Shown: positions 49,666-59,711, counted from the first letter of the stretch. The stretch is DNA of 64,000 bases from Aquirickettsiella gammari (GCA_963701065.1 OY969558.1:1302001-1366000); one strand, 5' to 3'. Translations and numbers: made by a program. The notes: generated by a model from the letters alone, not told the origin.

Positions 49666-51075
49666 ATGGCTGAATTAGAAATTAAAAAAACCGAAGTACT
49701 CGTGTTAGGGAGTGGGCCGGGTGGATACAGTGCTGCTTTTCGTGCCGCCGATTTAGGGAAGAAGGTTATCTTAGTGGAAAAAGAAGCCACTTTAGGTGGT
49801 GTTTGTTTGAATGTAGGTTGTATTCCCTCGAAAGCCTTGTTACATGCCGCTAAGGTCATTGAAGAGGCGCAGGCGATGGCCGTTTATGGTTTGGAATTTG
49901 GCAAACCTAAAATTGATATCAATAAATTACGAACCTGGAAAGAGAGTGTAGTTAAGAAGTTAACGGGTGGCTTATCCTTGCTAGCTAAACAACGTAAGGT
50001 GGAATGTTTGCAGGGCGAAGGAAAATTTACCGGGAAAAATGAGCTAACAGTCGGCCAACAAAAAATTGAATTTCAGCAAGCTATTATTGCGGTGGGTTCA
50101 CAAGTGGTACGTTTACCTTTTTTACCCGATGATCCGCGCATTATTGATTCAACCGGTGCGCTTGAATTAAAGGAAGTAAAGGGTGAGCTCCTGGTCCTAG
50201 GGGGCGGTATCATCGGTATGGAAATGGCGACGGTTTACCATGCCCTTGGCGCTAAAATTACCGTTGTGGAAGCAGGTGATAGGATTATTAATACTGCTGA
50301 TGCTGATATCGTCATGCCTTTATACAAACGTTTAATGAAAAATTATAAATTTTTATTAAAAACCAAAGTCACTCAAGTCGACGCTAAGCCAGATGGCTTA
50401 TGGGTCACGTTTGCAGGAGAAGGTGCAACGGATAAACCGCAACGCTATGATCAAATTTTATCCGCGGTGGGGCGTAAACCTAACGGAAAATTAATCGGTG
50501 CCGAAGCCTTAGGTGTGGAAGTCACTGAACAAGGTTTTATTCCAGTCGACAAACAACTTAGAACCAATATCGCGCATATTTTTGCTATTGGCGATGTGGT
50601 TGGTAATCCTATGTTGGCCCATAAAGCCGTTGCCGAGGGACGCGTTGCCGCTGAAGTCATCGCCGGTAAAAAACATTTTTTTGAGCCGCGTTGTATTCCT
50701 TCGGTGGCTTATACCGATCCGGAAATCGCTTGGGTGGGCCTGACTGAAACCTTCGCTAAAGAAAAAAATATTCCTTATGAAAAAGCCGTTTTTCCCTGGT
50801 TAGCTAGCGGACGATCGTTGGGACAAGCACGTGATGAAGGGCTCACTAAATTATTATTTGAGCCGAAAACACAACGCATCTTAGGTGCTGGGATAGTTGG
50901 TCCTAATGCGGGTGAACTGATTGGTGAAATAGCGCTCGCTATTGAAATGGGTTGTGAAGCCGAAGATATTGCTTTGACGATCCATCCTCATCCTACCCTT
51001 TCCGAGACGATCATGTTGGCCAGTGAAATTTTTGAAGGCACTATTACCGATTTGTATATGCCAAAGAAAAAATAA
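49666..51075 (+). CDS. lpdA: Dihydrolipoyl dehydrogenase (E3)
   Basis: FAD flavoprotein that reoxidises lipoyl groups with NAD+. 469 aa from ATG 49666, which follows AGAGG by 5 bases; an upstream TTG (49642) has no support. FAD motif GSGPGGYSAAFRAADLG, redox disulfide Cys47/Cys52 in GGVCLNVGCIPSK, NAD motif LGGGIIGMEMATV, and the catalytic HPHPTLSE near the end. It shares its role with other 2-oxoacid dehydrogenases and is the last gene of the operon, followed by a hairpin. Confidence 0.97.
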   Translation: MAELEIKKTEVLVLGSGPGGYSAAFRAADLGKKVILVEKEATLGGVCLNVGCIPSKALLHAAKVIEEAQAMAVYGLEFGKPKIDINKLRTWKESVVKKLTGGLSLLAKQRKVECLQGEGKFTGKNELTVGQQKIEFQQAIIAVGSQVVRLPFLPDDPRIIDSTGALELKEVKGELLVLGGGIIGMEMATVYHALGAKITVVEAGDRIINTADADIVMPLYKRLMKNYKFLLKTKVTQVDAKPDGLWVTFAGEGATDKPQRYDQILSAVGRKPNGKLIGAEALGVEVTEQGFIPVDKQLRTNIAHIFAIGDVVGNPMLAHKAVAEGRVAAEVIAGKKHFFEPRCIPSVAYTDPEIAWVGLTETFAKEKNIPYEKAVFPWLASGRSLGQARDEGLTKLLFEPKTQRILGAGIVGPNAGELIGEIALAIEMGCEAEDIALTIHPHPTLSETIMLASEIFEGTITDLYMPKKK

Positions 51076-51088
51076 AAGCAGCGTAATG

Positions 51089-51116
51089 AGGTCTATCCTT
51101 TTCTAAGGATAGACCT
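51089..51116 (+). terminator. Hairpin after lpdA
   Basis: Perfect 12-bp stem AGGTCTATCCTT / AAGGATAGACCT with loop TTCT, 14 bases past the lpdA stop. The T-run (CATTTTTA) is separated by several bases, so termination may be imperfect. Confidence 0.7.
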
Positions 51117-51180
51117 ATGATTCCATTTTTATGCCTAATAAACGGCAGCATTCAAAGTAATCAATTAAACAGGGAAGAAA

Positions 51181-51978
51181 ATGCCAAACTATCATGAAAA
51201 TAGTTACCGAATAAGATCAGAATTTGCCGCTCTTTTAAAAGGTTTGTCCGGATTTCGAATCACCGCCGCTGAATCTGACGCGTATGCCTACATAAAAATT
51301 ATCGAAGCCAATGTCGTATTACGTTATCTTTCCGGATCTTATTCTCGCTTGCCTTATTATAGCGATCGTCGCTTGATACGTGAGTTATTTAATGAATTAG
51401 AAAAAGACCAGGTCAATGCGCAAGAACTGGTTAAGATAGGTTTAATTTTTAAAAAATATATGTGTTTGGCCAAAGAAATAGATATTGCGCACCGTTATTA
51501 CACGGTAACGCCACTTATAACCACCAGCTTTTTCTTACTCGTACTGTTTACATTATTATTATCTCCGCATAATGGATTTATTTATACCGGTCTAGCCGCT
51601 GGTTTTTACAGTATAAGTTTTTGGATTTTTTCAATTTACTCGTTTAGTAAACAGGAGCAGGCCGTATCTAAATTAGCCAATCAACTGATCGAAAAGATTA
51701 ATGGGCTTCGATCCTCGGCTGCGACACTTTCAGCAATGCCACCACCGGTTTATACAGATTGCCAGTCCACTTTTATGCCGGATTATCTTCCCTCTTATGA
51801 AGAAGCAGTTCGCGATGTAAATACCGCCTTAATATCTCCCTCATCAAATTCCTCTTTTGCTTCTTTAGCGTCTACTTACTCACCATTTTTTTATAGTGTT
51901 GCCAGCAATAGCCGTAATATCAGTGATAGCCTTAGTTCTACGGATACCTTGTTCCCGCAAAGACGCTATTCTATCTAG
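51181..51978 (+). CDS. Unrecognised two-helix membrane protein with PPxY/LPSY-like tail motifs
   Basis: 265-aa protein that I do not recognise. Helical cytoplasmic-type N-terminus (1-110), two membrane helices at about 113-129 and 136-157, a short helix, then a Ser/Pro/Tyr-rich tail. The tail has PPPVY (187-191) and LPSYEEA (from 203), which match the PPxY and LPxY short motifs bound by WW domains of eukaryotic Nedd4-type ubiquitin ligases. It ends LFPQRRYSI. Such motifs are uncommon in bacterial housekeeping proteins and would fit a host-membrane-targeted effector; this is inference. It stands alone between lpdA and the convergent recG. Confidence 0.65.
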   Translation: MPNYHENSYRIRSEFAALLKGLSGFRITAAESDAYAYIKIIEANVVLRYLSGSYSRLPYYSDRRLIRELFNELEKDQVNAQELVKIGLIFKKYMCLAKEIDIAHRYYTVTPLITTSFFLLVLFTLLLSPHNGFIYTGLAAGFYSISFWIFSIYSFSKQEQAVSKLANQLIEKINGLRSSAATLSAMPPPVYTDCQSTFMPDYLPSYEEAVRDVNTALISPSSNSSFASLASTYSPFFYSVASNSRNISDSLSSTDTLFPQRRYSI

Positions 51979-52031
51979 CTGATTAGAACATCGAAATGAA
52001 GGAAGATAAATTATTCATGCTTGATGTGATG

Positions 52032-54194
52032 CTAAACCTTAGTACAAGCGCTATCATTATTTTGTGCCCAACGTTGGATGATGGGCTCAATTAAATAAGG
52101 ATATTTGGTATTAATGATTTCACGGAGTGTGAGCACATGCGGAATCAAGTGATGATCGCGTTTCAGATCAGCAATACGTAATTGCTGCCAGCCTGTCTGA
52201 CGTAATCCCCAAATCTCACCCGGGCCACGTAATTCGAGATCGCGTTGCGCAATCATAAAACCGTCATTGCTGTTGCGCATAATCCCTAAACGTTCTTTAG
52301 CAAGTGGCGATAAGGTTTTATAGAGTAGGATACAAAAACTTTTTACATCGCTTCTGCCAACACGCCCGCGTAGTTGATGGAGTTGCGCCAAGCCTAATCG
52401 TTCGGCATTTTCTATGACGATTAAATTAGCACTACTGACATCAACACCGACTTCAATGACTGAAGTGGCTACTAATAAATCAATATCACCATTTTTGAAA
52501 GCACGCATGATGCGTTCTTTTTCAGCGGAGGCAAGGCGTCCGTGAATAAGGCCTAAACGTAATTCGGTTAGATCGGCTTGCAAGGTTTTGAAGGTGGTTT
52601 CGGCCGCTTGATAGTGGTGTAAATCAGATTCCTCAATCAACGGACAGACCCAATACACTTGTTGGTGTTTTGTGCAAGTCGCGCGTACCCGTTCTATAAC
52701 CGCTGCTCGACGTTTATCCGAGAGTACCAGGGTCTGTACCGGAAGTCGGCCGGGTGGTAGTTCATCTAGAAAAGAAATATCTAAGTCGGTGAAACTGGTC
52801 ATGGCTAACGTGCGAGGAATAGGGGTTGCCGTCATGAATAACTGGTGTGCTTGTAAGTTATCTTGCTGACTTTTTTTCCAAAGTGCTAAACGTTGTTGTA
52901 CCCCAAAACGATGTTGTTCATCGACGATGATTAAGCCTAAATTGGCAAAGCTGACCCCTTCTTGAAAAAGGGCATGGGTGCCGATGGCAATTTGCGCTTT
53001 GCCGGTTTTTATTTCGCTCAGAATTTGTTTCTTGGCTTTGTTTTGCAGTGCTGAGTTTAAACAAACGACATGAAAGCCCAGTGGGGCTAACCAGCGATGA
53101 AAATGCTGATAATGTTGCTCGCTTAACAGTTCAGTCGGTGCCATTAAAGCGACTTGATGTTTGTTGGCAATGCTGAGTAGGGCGGCAAAAGCGGCAACGA
53201 CTGTTTTTCCCGAGCCGACATCCCCTTGTAATAAACGCTGCATCGGGATAGTTCGTTGCATATCGTGATTAATTTCTTTTATGACGCGTTTTTGTGCGGT
53301 GGTTAGCTGAAACGGTAAGGCGCCCAGAAAGCGTTTATATAAAGCAGGTTTAGGTTTTAAATGAGGAGCGGCTTCTTGGGCGCGATTTTTTTTGATTTGT
53401 TGCACACTGAGCGAATGCGCGAGTAATTCTTCTAAAGCTAAGCGTTGCGGTGCAATGTGTGTTCCGGAAGTTAATTCGTCGATGGGGGCATCCGCAGGGG
53501 GTCTATGAATATAATGTAAGGCCTCGAGTAAATGCGGAAATTTTATCTGTTCGAGTAAGTAAGCGGGTAAATATTCGGGAAAATAATGGGTTGTTGGTTG
53601 TTTTAATAAGTGAGTTTGATGCGAACGAGGAAATAATAATCGAAATACTTGCTCCATGAGTTTATCCCACATACGTTGCGATAAACCTTGAGTGCTTGGA
53701 TAAATACTGGTCAGATTGCGCGGTAAAATTAATTGCGCTTGCGAGCGTAAAAACTCATAATCGGGATGAATGAGTTCTAATTCAAAAAATTTATTTTTTT
53801 TAGCGCGTACTTCACCGAAGCAAAGAAGGCTTAAGCCTTCTTTGAATTGCTGGCGCTGTCGGATAGTAAAATGAAAAAATCGTAGACCGATACAGCCGGT
53901 TTTATCCACTAATTGACAAGAAAAAACCTTGCTGTTTTTCGCGCTGGTTTTATCATGATGAATAATGCCACTAATAAGGATGCGTGTTCCGCAGCGTGCC
54001 TCTTTTATTGTGGTGAGCTTTGTTCTATCCTCATAACGAAGTGGTAAATGCAACAGTAAGTCTTGCAGGCTATGCAAGCCACACTTGGCAAGGTAACTGG
54101 CAATTTTTGGACCAACGCCTTGCAGTTGTGAGCAGCTTATTTCAGCCAATGTGGGCTTAGGGTGTCTGGATTTTTCGAGTCTTAAGTTTTGCAT
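52032..54194 (-). CDS. recG: ATP-dependent DNA helicase RecG
   Basis: Helicase that reverses stalled replication forks and branch-migrates Holliday junctions. About 720 aa (E. coli 693). N-terminal wedge domain (QGVGPKIASYLAKCGLHSLQDLLLHLPLRYEDRT, read in parts), helicase motifs LQGDVGSGKT (Walker A), DEQHRFGV (DEQH), TATPIPRTL, and motifs V-VI up to GRVGRS, plus the C-terminal LELRGPGEIWGLRQTG. An in-frame GTG at 54206 would add four residues; neither start has a strong ribosome site. Divergent from accB with about 235 bases between. Confidence 0.96.
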   Translation of the reverse strand: MQNLRLEKSRHPKPTLAEISCSQLQGVGPKIASYLAKCGLHSLQDLLLHLPLRYEDRTKLTTIKEARCGTRILISGIIHHDKTSAKNSKVFSCQLVDKTGCIGLRFFHFTIRQRQQFKEGLSLLCFGEVRAKKNKFFELELIHPDYEFLRSQAQLILPRNLTSIYPSTQGLSQRMWDKLMEQVFRLLFPRSHQTHLLKQPTTHYFPEYLPAYLLEQIKFPHLLEALHYIHRPPADAPIDELTSGTHIAPQRLALEELLAHSLSVQQIKKNRAQEAAPHLKPKPALYKRFLGALPFQLTTAQKRVIKEINHDMQRTIPMQRLLQGDVGSGKTVVAAFAALLSIANKHQVALMAPTELLSEQHYQHFHRWLAPLGFHVVCLNSALQNKAKKQILSEIKTGKAQIAIGTHALFQEGVSFANLGLIIVDEQHRFGVQQRLALWKKSQQDNLQAHQLFMTATPIPRTLAMTSFTDLDISFLDELPPGRLPVQTLVLSDKRRAAVIERVRATCTKHQQVYWVCPLIEESDLHHYQAAETTFKTLQADLTELRLGLIHGRLASAEKERIMRAFKNGDIDLLVATSVIEVGVDVSSANLIVIENAERLGLAQLHQLRGRVGRSDVKSFCILLYKTLSPLAKERLGIMRNSNDGFMIAQRDLELRGPGEIWGLRQTGWQQLRIADLKRDHHLIPHVLTLREIINTKYPYLIEPIIQRWAQNNDSACTKV

Positions 54195-54429
54195 AATGCA
54201 ACTCACAAAGGAATTTTATGGATCTTATCGGATAGATGATAAATACATCCCTATTACCTAAAGCCTTTTTCACTAATGACAATTATTCTTATTCATTAAA
54301 TGAATAATCGTGTTGAATTGACCTTGAAAGTTAAGATTAACATAAGTTTAGTCCCTAAAGACTAGCAAAGTAAGCGAGGATATGCTCCAATAAGCCGCAT
54401 ATTCTCGTTTGAAAAAGAGGCCGTTTTTT

Positions 54430-54864
54430 ATGGATTCGGAAAAAATTAATCAGCTTATTAAACTCCTGAATGAGCATGGTTTGACTGAAATTGAATTTTC
54501 TGAAGGTGATCAATCGATACGAATTAAGCGACAGTTACCTCCATCTTCTCGCACAACCTTATTACAGACTAGTCCTTCTACTGGGATAATGCCACCTGAG
54601 CAATCCTCATTAAAAGAACCTGAACTAACAGGCCATAAGGTGCGCTCCCCTATGGTCGGAACCGTTTATTTGGCGCCTAATCCGGAGGCGGATCCTTTTG
54701 TCAGTTTAGGCCAGACGGTTAAAGTAGGCGATGTATTATGTATTGTCGAAGCGATGAAAATGATGAATCAGATTGAGGCGGATAAATCGGGTGTCATTAA
54801 AGCCAGGTTGGTGGAAAATGCTACACCGGTTGAATATAATCAAGCTTTATTTGTGATTGAGTAA
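54430..54864 (+). CDS. accB: Acetyl-CoA carboxylase biotin carboxyl carrier protein AccB
   Basis: Carries biotin for the first step of fatty acid synthesis. 144 aa from ATG 54430 (AGAGG 9 bases upstream); an in-frame TTG at 54409 is less likely. N-terminal helix MDSEKINQLIKLLNEHGLTEIEF, a Pro/Ser linker and the biotinyl domain with Lys110 in VEAMKMMN. Forms an operon with accC. Confidence 0.96.
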   Translation: MDSEKINQLIKLLNEHGLTEIEFSEGDQSIRIKRQLPPSSRTTLLQTSPSTGIMPPEQSSLKEPELTGHKVRSPMVGTVYLAPNPEADPFVSLGQTVKVGDVLCIVEAMKMMNQIEADKSGVIKARLVENATPVEYNQALFVIE

Positions 54865-54919
54865 AAACTTAAGGTTTTATTTTGACGTAGTAATATGCGG
54901 ATGCGAATAGGTAAAAATA

Positions 54920-56260
54920 ATGCTAAATAAGGTCGTTATTGCAAATCGTGGCGAAATTGCTTTACGTATTTTGCGTGCTTGTAAAGAGCTCGGTATACAG
55001 ACTGTCGCATTACACTCAACAGCCGATGCTAATTTAAAGCATGTGAAATTAGCCGATGAAACGGTATGTATTGGCCCACCTCCTTCGAGTGCAAGCTATT
55101 TAAATATACCGGCGATTATTAGTGCCGCTGAAATCACCGATGCGATGGCAATACATCCTGGCTATGGTTTTCTCTCCGAGAATGCCGATTTTGCTGAACG
55201 GGTACAACAAAGTGGTTTTATTTTTATTGGTCCTGAGCCGGATACCATACGCATGATGGGTGATAAAGTATCGGCTATTGCGGCGATGCATAAAGCCAAA
55301 ATACCGTGTGTGCCCGGATCCGAAGGAGAACTCAGTCATGATGATAAACGTAATCTAAAAATTGCTCAAAAAATCGGTTACCCGGTGCTTATTAAAGCGG
55401 CAGGGGGTGGGGGCGGACGTGGTATACGCGTGGTACACAGCGAAGCGGCTTTATTAAGTGCAATTGCCATCACCCAATCAGAAGCACTGGCTAATTTTAA
55501 AAATCAAAGTGTTTATTTAGAAAAGTATCTTATTAACCCTAGACACATTGAAATTCAGGTATTAGGCGATGGACAAGGTCAGGCGATACATCTAGGTGAA
55601 CGTGATTGTTCCATGCAACGACGACACCAAAAAGTGATAGAAGAAGCACCCGCTGTGGGTATTACTGAAAAACAACGCAATTATATGGGTGAATTGTGTG
55701 TCAAGGCCTGCCGTGATATGAAGTATCGTGGTGCAGGAACGTTTGAATTTCTTTACGAAAATGGTAATTTTTATTTCATTGAAATGAATACCCGTATACA
55801 AGTAGAACATCCTATTACCGAAATGGTAACCGGTGTTGATTTGGTGGTAGAACAGTTGCGCATCGCCTCGGGTGAAAAATTAGCCTATAAACAAAAGCAA
55901 ATCGCGATTCGCGGTCATGCGATTGAGTGTCGTATTAATGCAGAAGACCCTAAAACCTTTATGCCATCACCGGGCACGATCACACTTTATCACCCACCTG
56001 GTGGGCCCGGTATACGTGTTGATACCCCTATTTACACCGGTTATTGTGTGCCTCCTTACTACGATTCATTAATTGGTAAATTAATTGCCTATGGTCCAAG
56101 CCGTGAAATTGCTTTAGCACGATTACGTACCGCATTAGATGAAATAGTTATTGAGGGGATTAGTACCAATATCCCGCTCCATCAAGCGTTAGTGCGCGAT
56201 GCTAATTTCATCCAGGGAGGGACAAATATCCATTATCTTGAACAGCGTTTAGTATTATAA
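54920..56260 (+). CDS. accC: Biotin carboxylase AccC
   Basis: ATP-grasp enzyme that carboxylates the biotin on AccB. 446 aa (E. coli 449). Signatures: VVIANRGEIALRILRACKELG, HPGYGFLSENA, the glycine-rich KAAGGGGGRGIR loop, and EMNTRIQVEHPITEMVTG. Starts 55 bases after accB and is followed 4 bases later by prmA. Confidence 0.97.
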   Translation: MLNKVVIANRGEIALRILRACKELGIQTVALHSTADANLKHVKLADETVCIGPPPSSASYLNIPAIISAAEITDAMAIHPGYGFLSENADFAERVQQSGFIFIGPEPDTIRMMGDKVSAIAAMHKAKIPCVPGSEGELSHDDKRNLKIAQKIGYPVLIKAAGGGGGRGIRVVHSEAALLSAIAITQSEALANFKNQSVYLEKYLINPRHIEIQVLGDGQGQAIHLGERDCSMQRRHQKVIEEAPAVGITEKQRNYMGELCVKACRDMKYRGAGTFEFLYENGNFYFIEMNTRIQVEHPITEMVTGVDLVVEQLRIASGEKLAYKQKQIAIRGHAIECRINAEDPKTFMPSPGTITLYHPPGGPGIRVDTPIYTGYCVPPYYDSLIGKLIAYGPSREIALARLRTALDEIVIEGISTNIPLHQALVRDANFIQGGTNIHYLEQRLVL

Positions 56261-56264
56261 CAAC

Positions 56265-57152
56265 ATGGCGTGGTTACAATTACATTTTGATACCCGTTGC
56301 GAGCATGTCGAGAGGCTTAGCGATTTCTTAGTAAGTGCTCATGCCATATCAGTGACTTGGCAGGCAGGCGATGCACAAGATTTGTTCGAACCGCCTTTAG
56401 ATAGCACACCGCTTTGGCAAAACGTTAAAATTAGCGCTTTGTTTGCCGACGATACGCCGCTGCGTCCATTGATAGATGCACTACAAGCGGAGTTTGATGA
56501 AAAAGTAATTTTTGCTTGTCGTTGTGAATCATTAGCGGACACGGTTTGGGAGCGGGTTTGGTTAAATGAGTTTAAGCCGATGCGTTTTGGAAAAAATTTG
56601 TGGGTCTGCCCGACCGCTTACCAACCACCGGATCAAACGGCGGTCAATATCATTTTAGATCCCGGTTTAGCATTCGGTACCGGAACCCATCCTAGCACCG
56701 CCTTGTGTTTAGAATGGTTAGACGCAAACCCTATTCAGGAAAAAACAATAATCGACTATGGTTGTGGTTCGGGTATTTTATCGATTGCAAGCTTGAAATT
56801 AGGGGCAAAGAAAGTAATAGCCGTGGATCATGATCCACAAGCTTTAGAAGCAAGCCGGATGAATGCCGAGCAAAATCAGCTACTAGGCGAGCAACTCGAT
56901 TGTGTTTTGGCAAAAGAATTTTGTCTCAATGAACAGGTTGATATTTTACTGGCTAATATTTTGGCACAACCTTTAATGGATTTGGCGGTATACTTTAAGC
57001 GCCTAATCAAACCAGCCGGTCAATGTGTACTAGCAGGGATTTTGAAGGATCAAGTAGATTTGGTGCAAGGTGTCTATAGCCAAGCTGGGTTTAAGATTAG
57101 CGATATAAGCTATAAACAAGATTGGGCCTGCCTAGTAGGAAATTCAGCGTAA
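56265..57152 (+). CDS. prmA: Ribosomal protein L11 methyltransferase PrmA
   Basis: SAM-dependent enzyme that trimethylates ribosomal protein L11. 295 aa (E. coli 293). Signatures: ERVWLNEFKPMRFGKNLWVCP, DPGLAFGTGTHPSTALCL, the SAM motif IDYGCGSGILSIASLKLGA and LLANILAQPL. Accessory to accBC in many gammaproteobacteria, and here only 4 bases from accC and 6 from hemA. Confidence 0.97.
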   Translation: MAWLQLHFDTRCEHVERLSDFLVSAHAISVTWQAGDAQDLFEPPLDSTPLWQNVKISALFADDTPLRPLIDALQAEFDEKVIFACRCESLADTVWERVWLNEFKPMRFGKNLWVCPTAYQPPDQTAVNIILDPGLAFGTGTHPSTALCLEWLDANPIQEKTIIDYGCGSGILSIASLKLGAKKVIAVDHDPQALEASRMNAEQNQLLGEQLDCVLAKEFCLNEQVDILLANILAQPLMDLAVYFKRLIKPAGQCVLAGILKDQVDLVQGVYSQAGFKISDISYKQDWACLVGNSA

Positions 57153-57158
57153 AATTTT

Positions 57159-58382
57159 ATGAAGCTTCTTGCCTGTGGAATCAATCATGCAACAGCCGAC
57201 TTGTCAGTACGTGAACAAGTCTGTTTTTCCAAGGATTATTTGGCGACCTCGCTACGAGAAATGCGACGCGATACTTGCACAGAAGAAGCTATCATATTAT
57301 CTACCTGTAATCGTACCGAATTTTATTGTATTAATGGCGAGGCACAAAATATCATTAACTGGTTATACCAGTATAAGCAATTACCTAAAGATAGTTTGCG
57401 ATCACATTGGTATGTTTATCAGCAAGAACAGGCTTTGCGCCACCTATTACGCCTAGCCAGTGGCTTAGATTCAAGGATTTTAGGAGAGCCACAAATCTTA
57501 GGCCAAATTAAAACCGCTTTTTCTTTGGCGAATTCCTTTGGGACCGTAGGTTCCCATTTTAATCGTTTATTTCAATATATATTTTCTGTCAGTAAACAAG
57601 TGCGCCATGAAACGGAAATAACCGCTCATCCGGTTTCCTTGGCTTTTGCAGTGGTGACTTCGGCCAAACATATCTTTGCTCGTTTAGCCGATGCGCAGGT
57701 TTTATTAGTCGGTGCAGGAGAGACTATCTCGCTTGTCGCTAAACATTTATACGCGCAAGGTGTTCGCAATTTTTGGATTGCTAACCGTACGCCTCAGCAT
57801 TCAGAAAAACTGGCCTTGCAAATAGGCGGGCAAGCAATTTGTTTAAATGCGATTCCTTATTTTTTAGCCAAGGCGGATATGCTGGTTACGGCAACAGCAA
57901 GTGCTTGTCCGCTTATTGGGAAAGAAATGCTCGAAAATGCTTTAAAGCAAGGTAAACGCCACCCCTTATTTGTGGCGGATTTAGGGGTGCCTAGGGACGT
58001 AGAAGCGAGCGTAAATCAGTTGCAAGATGTGTATCTTTATACACTGGATGATTTGCAACGCTTAATTCAGAAAAATCAAGCGTGTCGAAAAGCAGCCGCA
58101 CTCAAAGCGGAGGTTTTGATTGAAGATAAAGTGCAACATTATCTCGATTTGCTGAAGGTAAAATCAGTTGCGCCGATTATTTGTTCCTATCGTCGTCAAG
58201 CCGAAGATTGGCGTGACGACGAGATAAAAAAAGCCTTAAACTTACTGGAACAAGGTATGGAACAGGAAGAGGTGATTAAACGCCTTGCGTATCGTTTAAC
58301 CAATAAACTAATCCATACACCGAGCATCACCTTGTCCAGCGCGGCGAAATTGAATCAAAAGGATGTCTTATCCTCAATTTGA
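57159..58382 (+). CDS. hemA: Glutamyl-tRNA reductase HemA
   Basis: First committed enzyme of haem synthesis by the C5 route. 407 aa (E. coli 418). Signatures: CGINHATADLSVREQV, the catalytic cysteine in LSTCNRTEFY, GLDSRILGEPQILGQIK, and the NADPH-binding LLVGAGETISLVAKHL. The order hemA-prfA common in gammaproteobacteria is broken: prfA lies 5.4 kb downstream. Its last 9 bases overlap the convergent gene. Confidence 0.97.
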   Translation: MKLLACGINHATADLSVREQVCFSKDYLATSLREMRRDTCTEEAIILSTCNRTEFYCINGEAQNIINWLYQYKQLPKDSLRSHWYVYQQEQALRHLLRLASGLDSRILGEPQILGQIKTAFSLANSFGTVGSHFNRLFQYIFSVSKQVRHETEITAHPVSLAFAVVTSAKHIFARLADAQVLLVGAGETISLVAKHLYAQGVRNFWIANRTPQHSEKLALQIGGQAICLNAIPYFLAKADMLVTATASACPLIGKEMLENALKQGKRHPLFVADLGVPRDVEASVNQLQDVYLYTLDDLQRLIQKNQACRKAAALKAEVLIEDKVQHYLDLLKVKSVAPIICSYRRQAEDWRDDEIKKALNLLEQGMEQEEVIKRLAYRLTNKLIHTPSITLSSAAKLNQKDVLSSI

Positions 58383-59162
58383 TCGGGCTAAAACGACACA
58401 CAGGTTTTGGTTCAAGTTAGATGTCACCCTATCCAGGGCGCTAGTTTCGCCGCAGTTGAGTTCCCGTTGAGGGATCTTCTTGTCAGTGAAATGAAAAAAA
58501 TGAGTGGGAGTATTTGGCCTGTTATTGAATGCGTGGTTTTTACCGGTGTGTTTACTCAGCACTTTTTTTTGATCAGGTCGAGATGAAATTCTAATTATTT
58601 TATTTTCTGGTTCAGTTAATGTAGCGGCGATCCCCAGTTCCTGACTTACCTCAGTCTTTTGATTACATTGTTCTGTTTTTAGTAGGATAGTCGGATAAAA
58701 ATCAAGGAGGGAAACGCTACAGGTAAAAAATATACTGGCTAAGGTAAACGCTGATGCTAGTATGATACTCATAATTCCTGGAATTAGCAGGGATAAACTA
58801 CAAAAAATCGCTACACTTATGATAAGCACTACCAGCAACACAATGGATTTTTTTTTAAATTTAGAGATATGATGTTTCTTTTCATGCTGATCTAAATTTT
58901 CTAGAATGTAGGATTTTAATCTGGCATCTGTCAAAAGTTGGTTCCATATTTTTATTTTTTCGTTAAGTGAGCTTAGGGTTTCTCCTTCTGGAAAAGGATT
59001 AAACAAGAAAGGATAAAGCTTAGTTGCCCGTTTTAAAAGCTGTTTCCACGCTATAAAGTCAGGATTGATTCCTGTTGTGCCAACAAGTAAGCGACTTAAA
59101 TATCTTTTACTGGCTGGACAAAGTAGCTCAGTTTCAATTCCAGTAGGACGAATTATTATCAT
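58374..59162 (-). CDS. Unrecognised membrane protein
   Basis: 262-aa protein with no family I recognise. A soluble N-terminus (1-105), two or three closely spaced membrane helices (about 107-155), and a long polar tail with many basic residues and a single-copy Cys pair. No signal peptide. The layout (soluble, short hydrophobic hairpin, polar tail) resembles the protein at 51181, though I see no sequence match. It overlaps the end of hemA by 9 bases. A role as a Dot/Icm substrate is possible but unsupported. Confidence 0.6.
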   Translation of the reverse strand: MIIIRPTGIETELLCPASKRYLSRLLVGTTGINPDFIAWKQLLKRATKLYPFLFNPFPEGETLSSLNEKIKIWNQLLTDARLKSYILENLDQHEKKHHISKFKKKSIVLLVVLIISVAIFCSLSLLIPGIMSIILASAFTLASIFFTCSVSLLDFYPTILLKTEQCNQKTEVSQELGIAATLTEPENKIIRISSRPDQKKVLSKHTGKNHAFNNRPNTPTHFFHFTDKKIPQRELNCGETSALDRVTSNLNQNLCVVLARSN

Positions 59163-59508
59163 TGTAATCTCACTTTATGTTTGCCGCATAATTTTTATAT
59201 TAATTTTAAGCATAATAACAAAAAGATGTACAAAAAAACCTACACTAAAATTTTTTTATTAAGAGGGAAAGGATGCGTTTCGGGTTTAGAAAAAAATAAG
59301 TTTAAAAATTAAAGATAAATTTAAAAAATTATTGCTTAATGGGTGGATAATTCTTGAGGGCTGATGTAGTAGCAGATTTTTTTAAAATATCGTCATTTAA
59401 TATAGGCTTAATATAATATATTTATACTAAATATATATTTTTATTTTATAAATTAATAAAAATTTTAGCGCGTATTAACGCGAATATTATTTGAGGATAA
59501 TGCTATTT
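59163..59508. other. AT-rich intergenic region
   Basis: About 350 bases, extremely AT-rich (runs of ATATATTT and AAAATTTT near 59400-59470), with no convincing gene. It may contain promoters for both flanking directions, but none could be singled out because of the base composition. Confidence 0.5.
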
Positions 59509-59685
59509 ATGTTGCTGATACGAACACGAATAAAAAAAGATATACGCCGTTATTCGCTTAGAAAAAAAGTGAGCAAGTTAAAAAAGATGACTAATAAGCC
59601 GATAGTTTATCTAGGTGGCGATGAGCGGGTACAAAAAAATGATAGTTTACTCAAACTAATTACGTTGCTTCCTAATAAGGTCTAA
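59509..59685 (+). CDS. Possible small basic protein
   Basis: 58-codon frame, very Lys/Arg-rich (IKKDIRRYSLRKKVSKLKK). A GAGG lies 12 bases before the ATG, and an alternative ATG occurs at 59500. I recognise no family; it could be a real small gene or a chance frame in AT-rich DNA. Confidence 0.3.
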   Translation: MLLIRTRIKKDIRRYSLRKKVSKLKKMTNKPIVYLGGDERVQKNDSLLKLITLLPNKV

Positions 59686-59711
59686 CACTACCTTGTAATA
59701 AGAAACGATAA

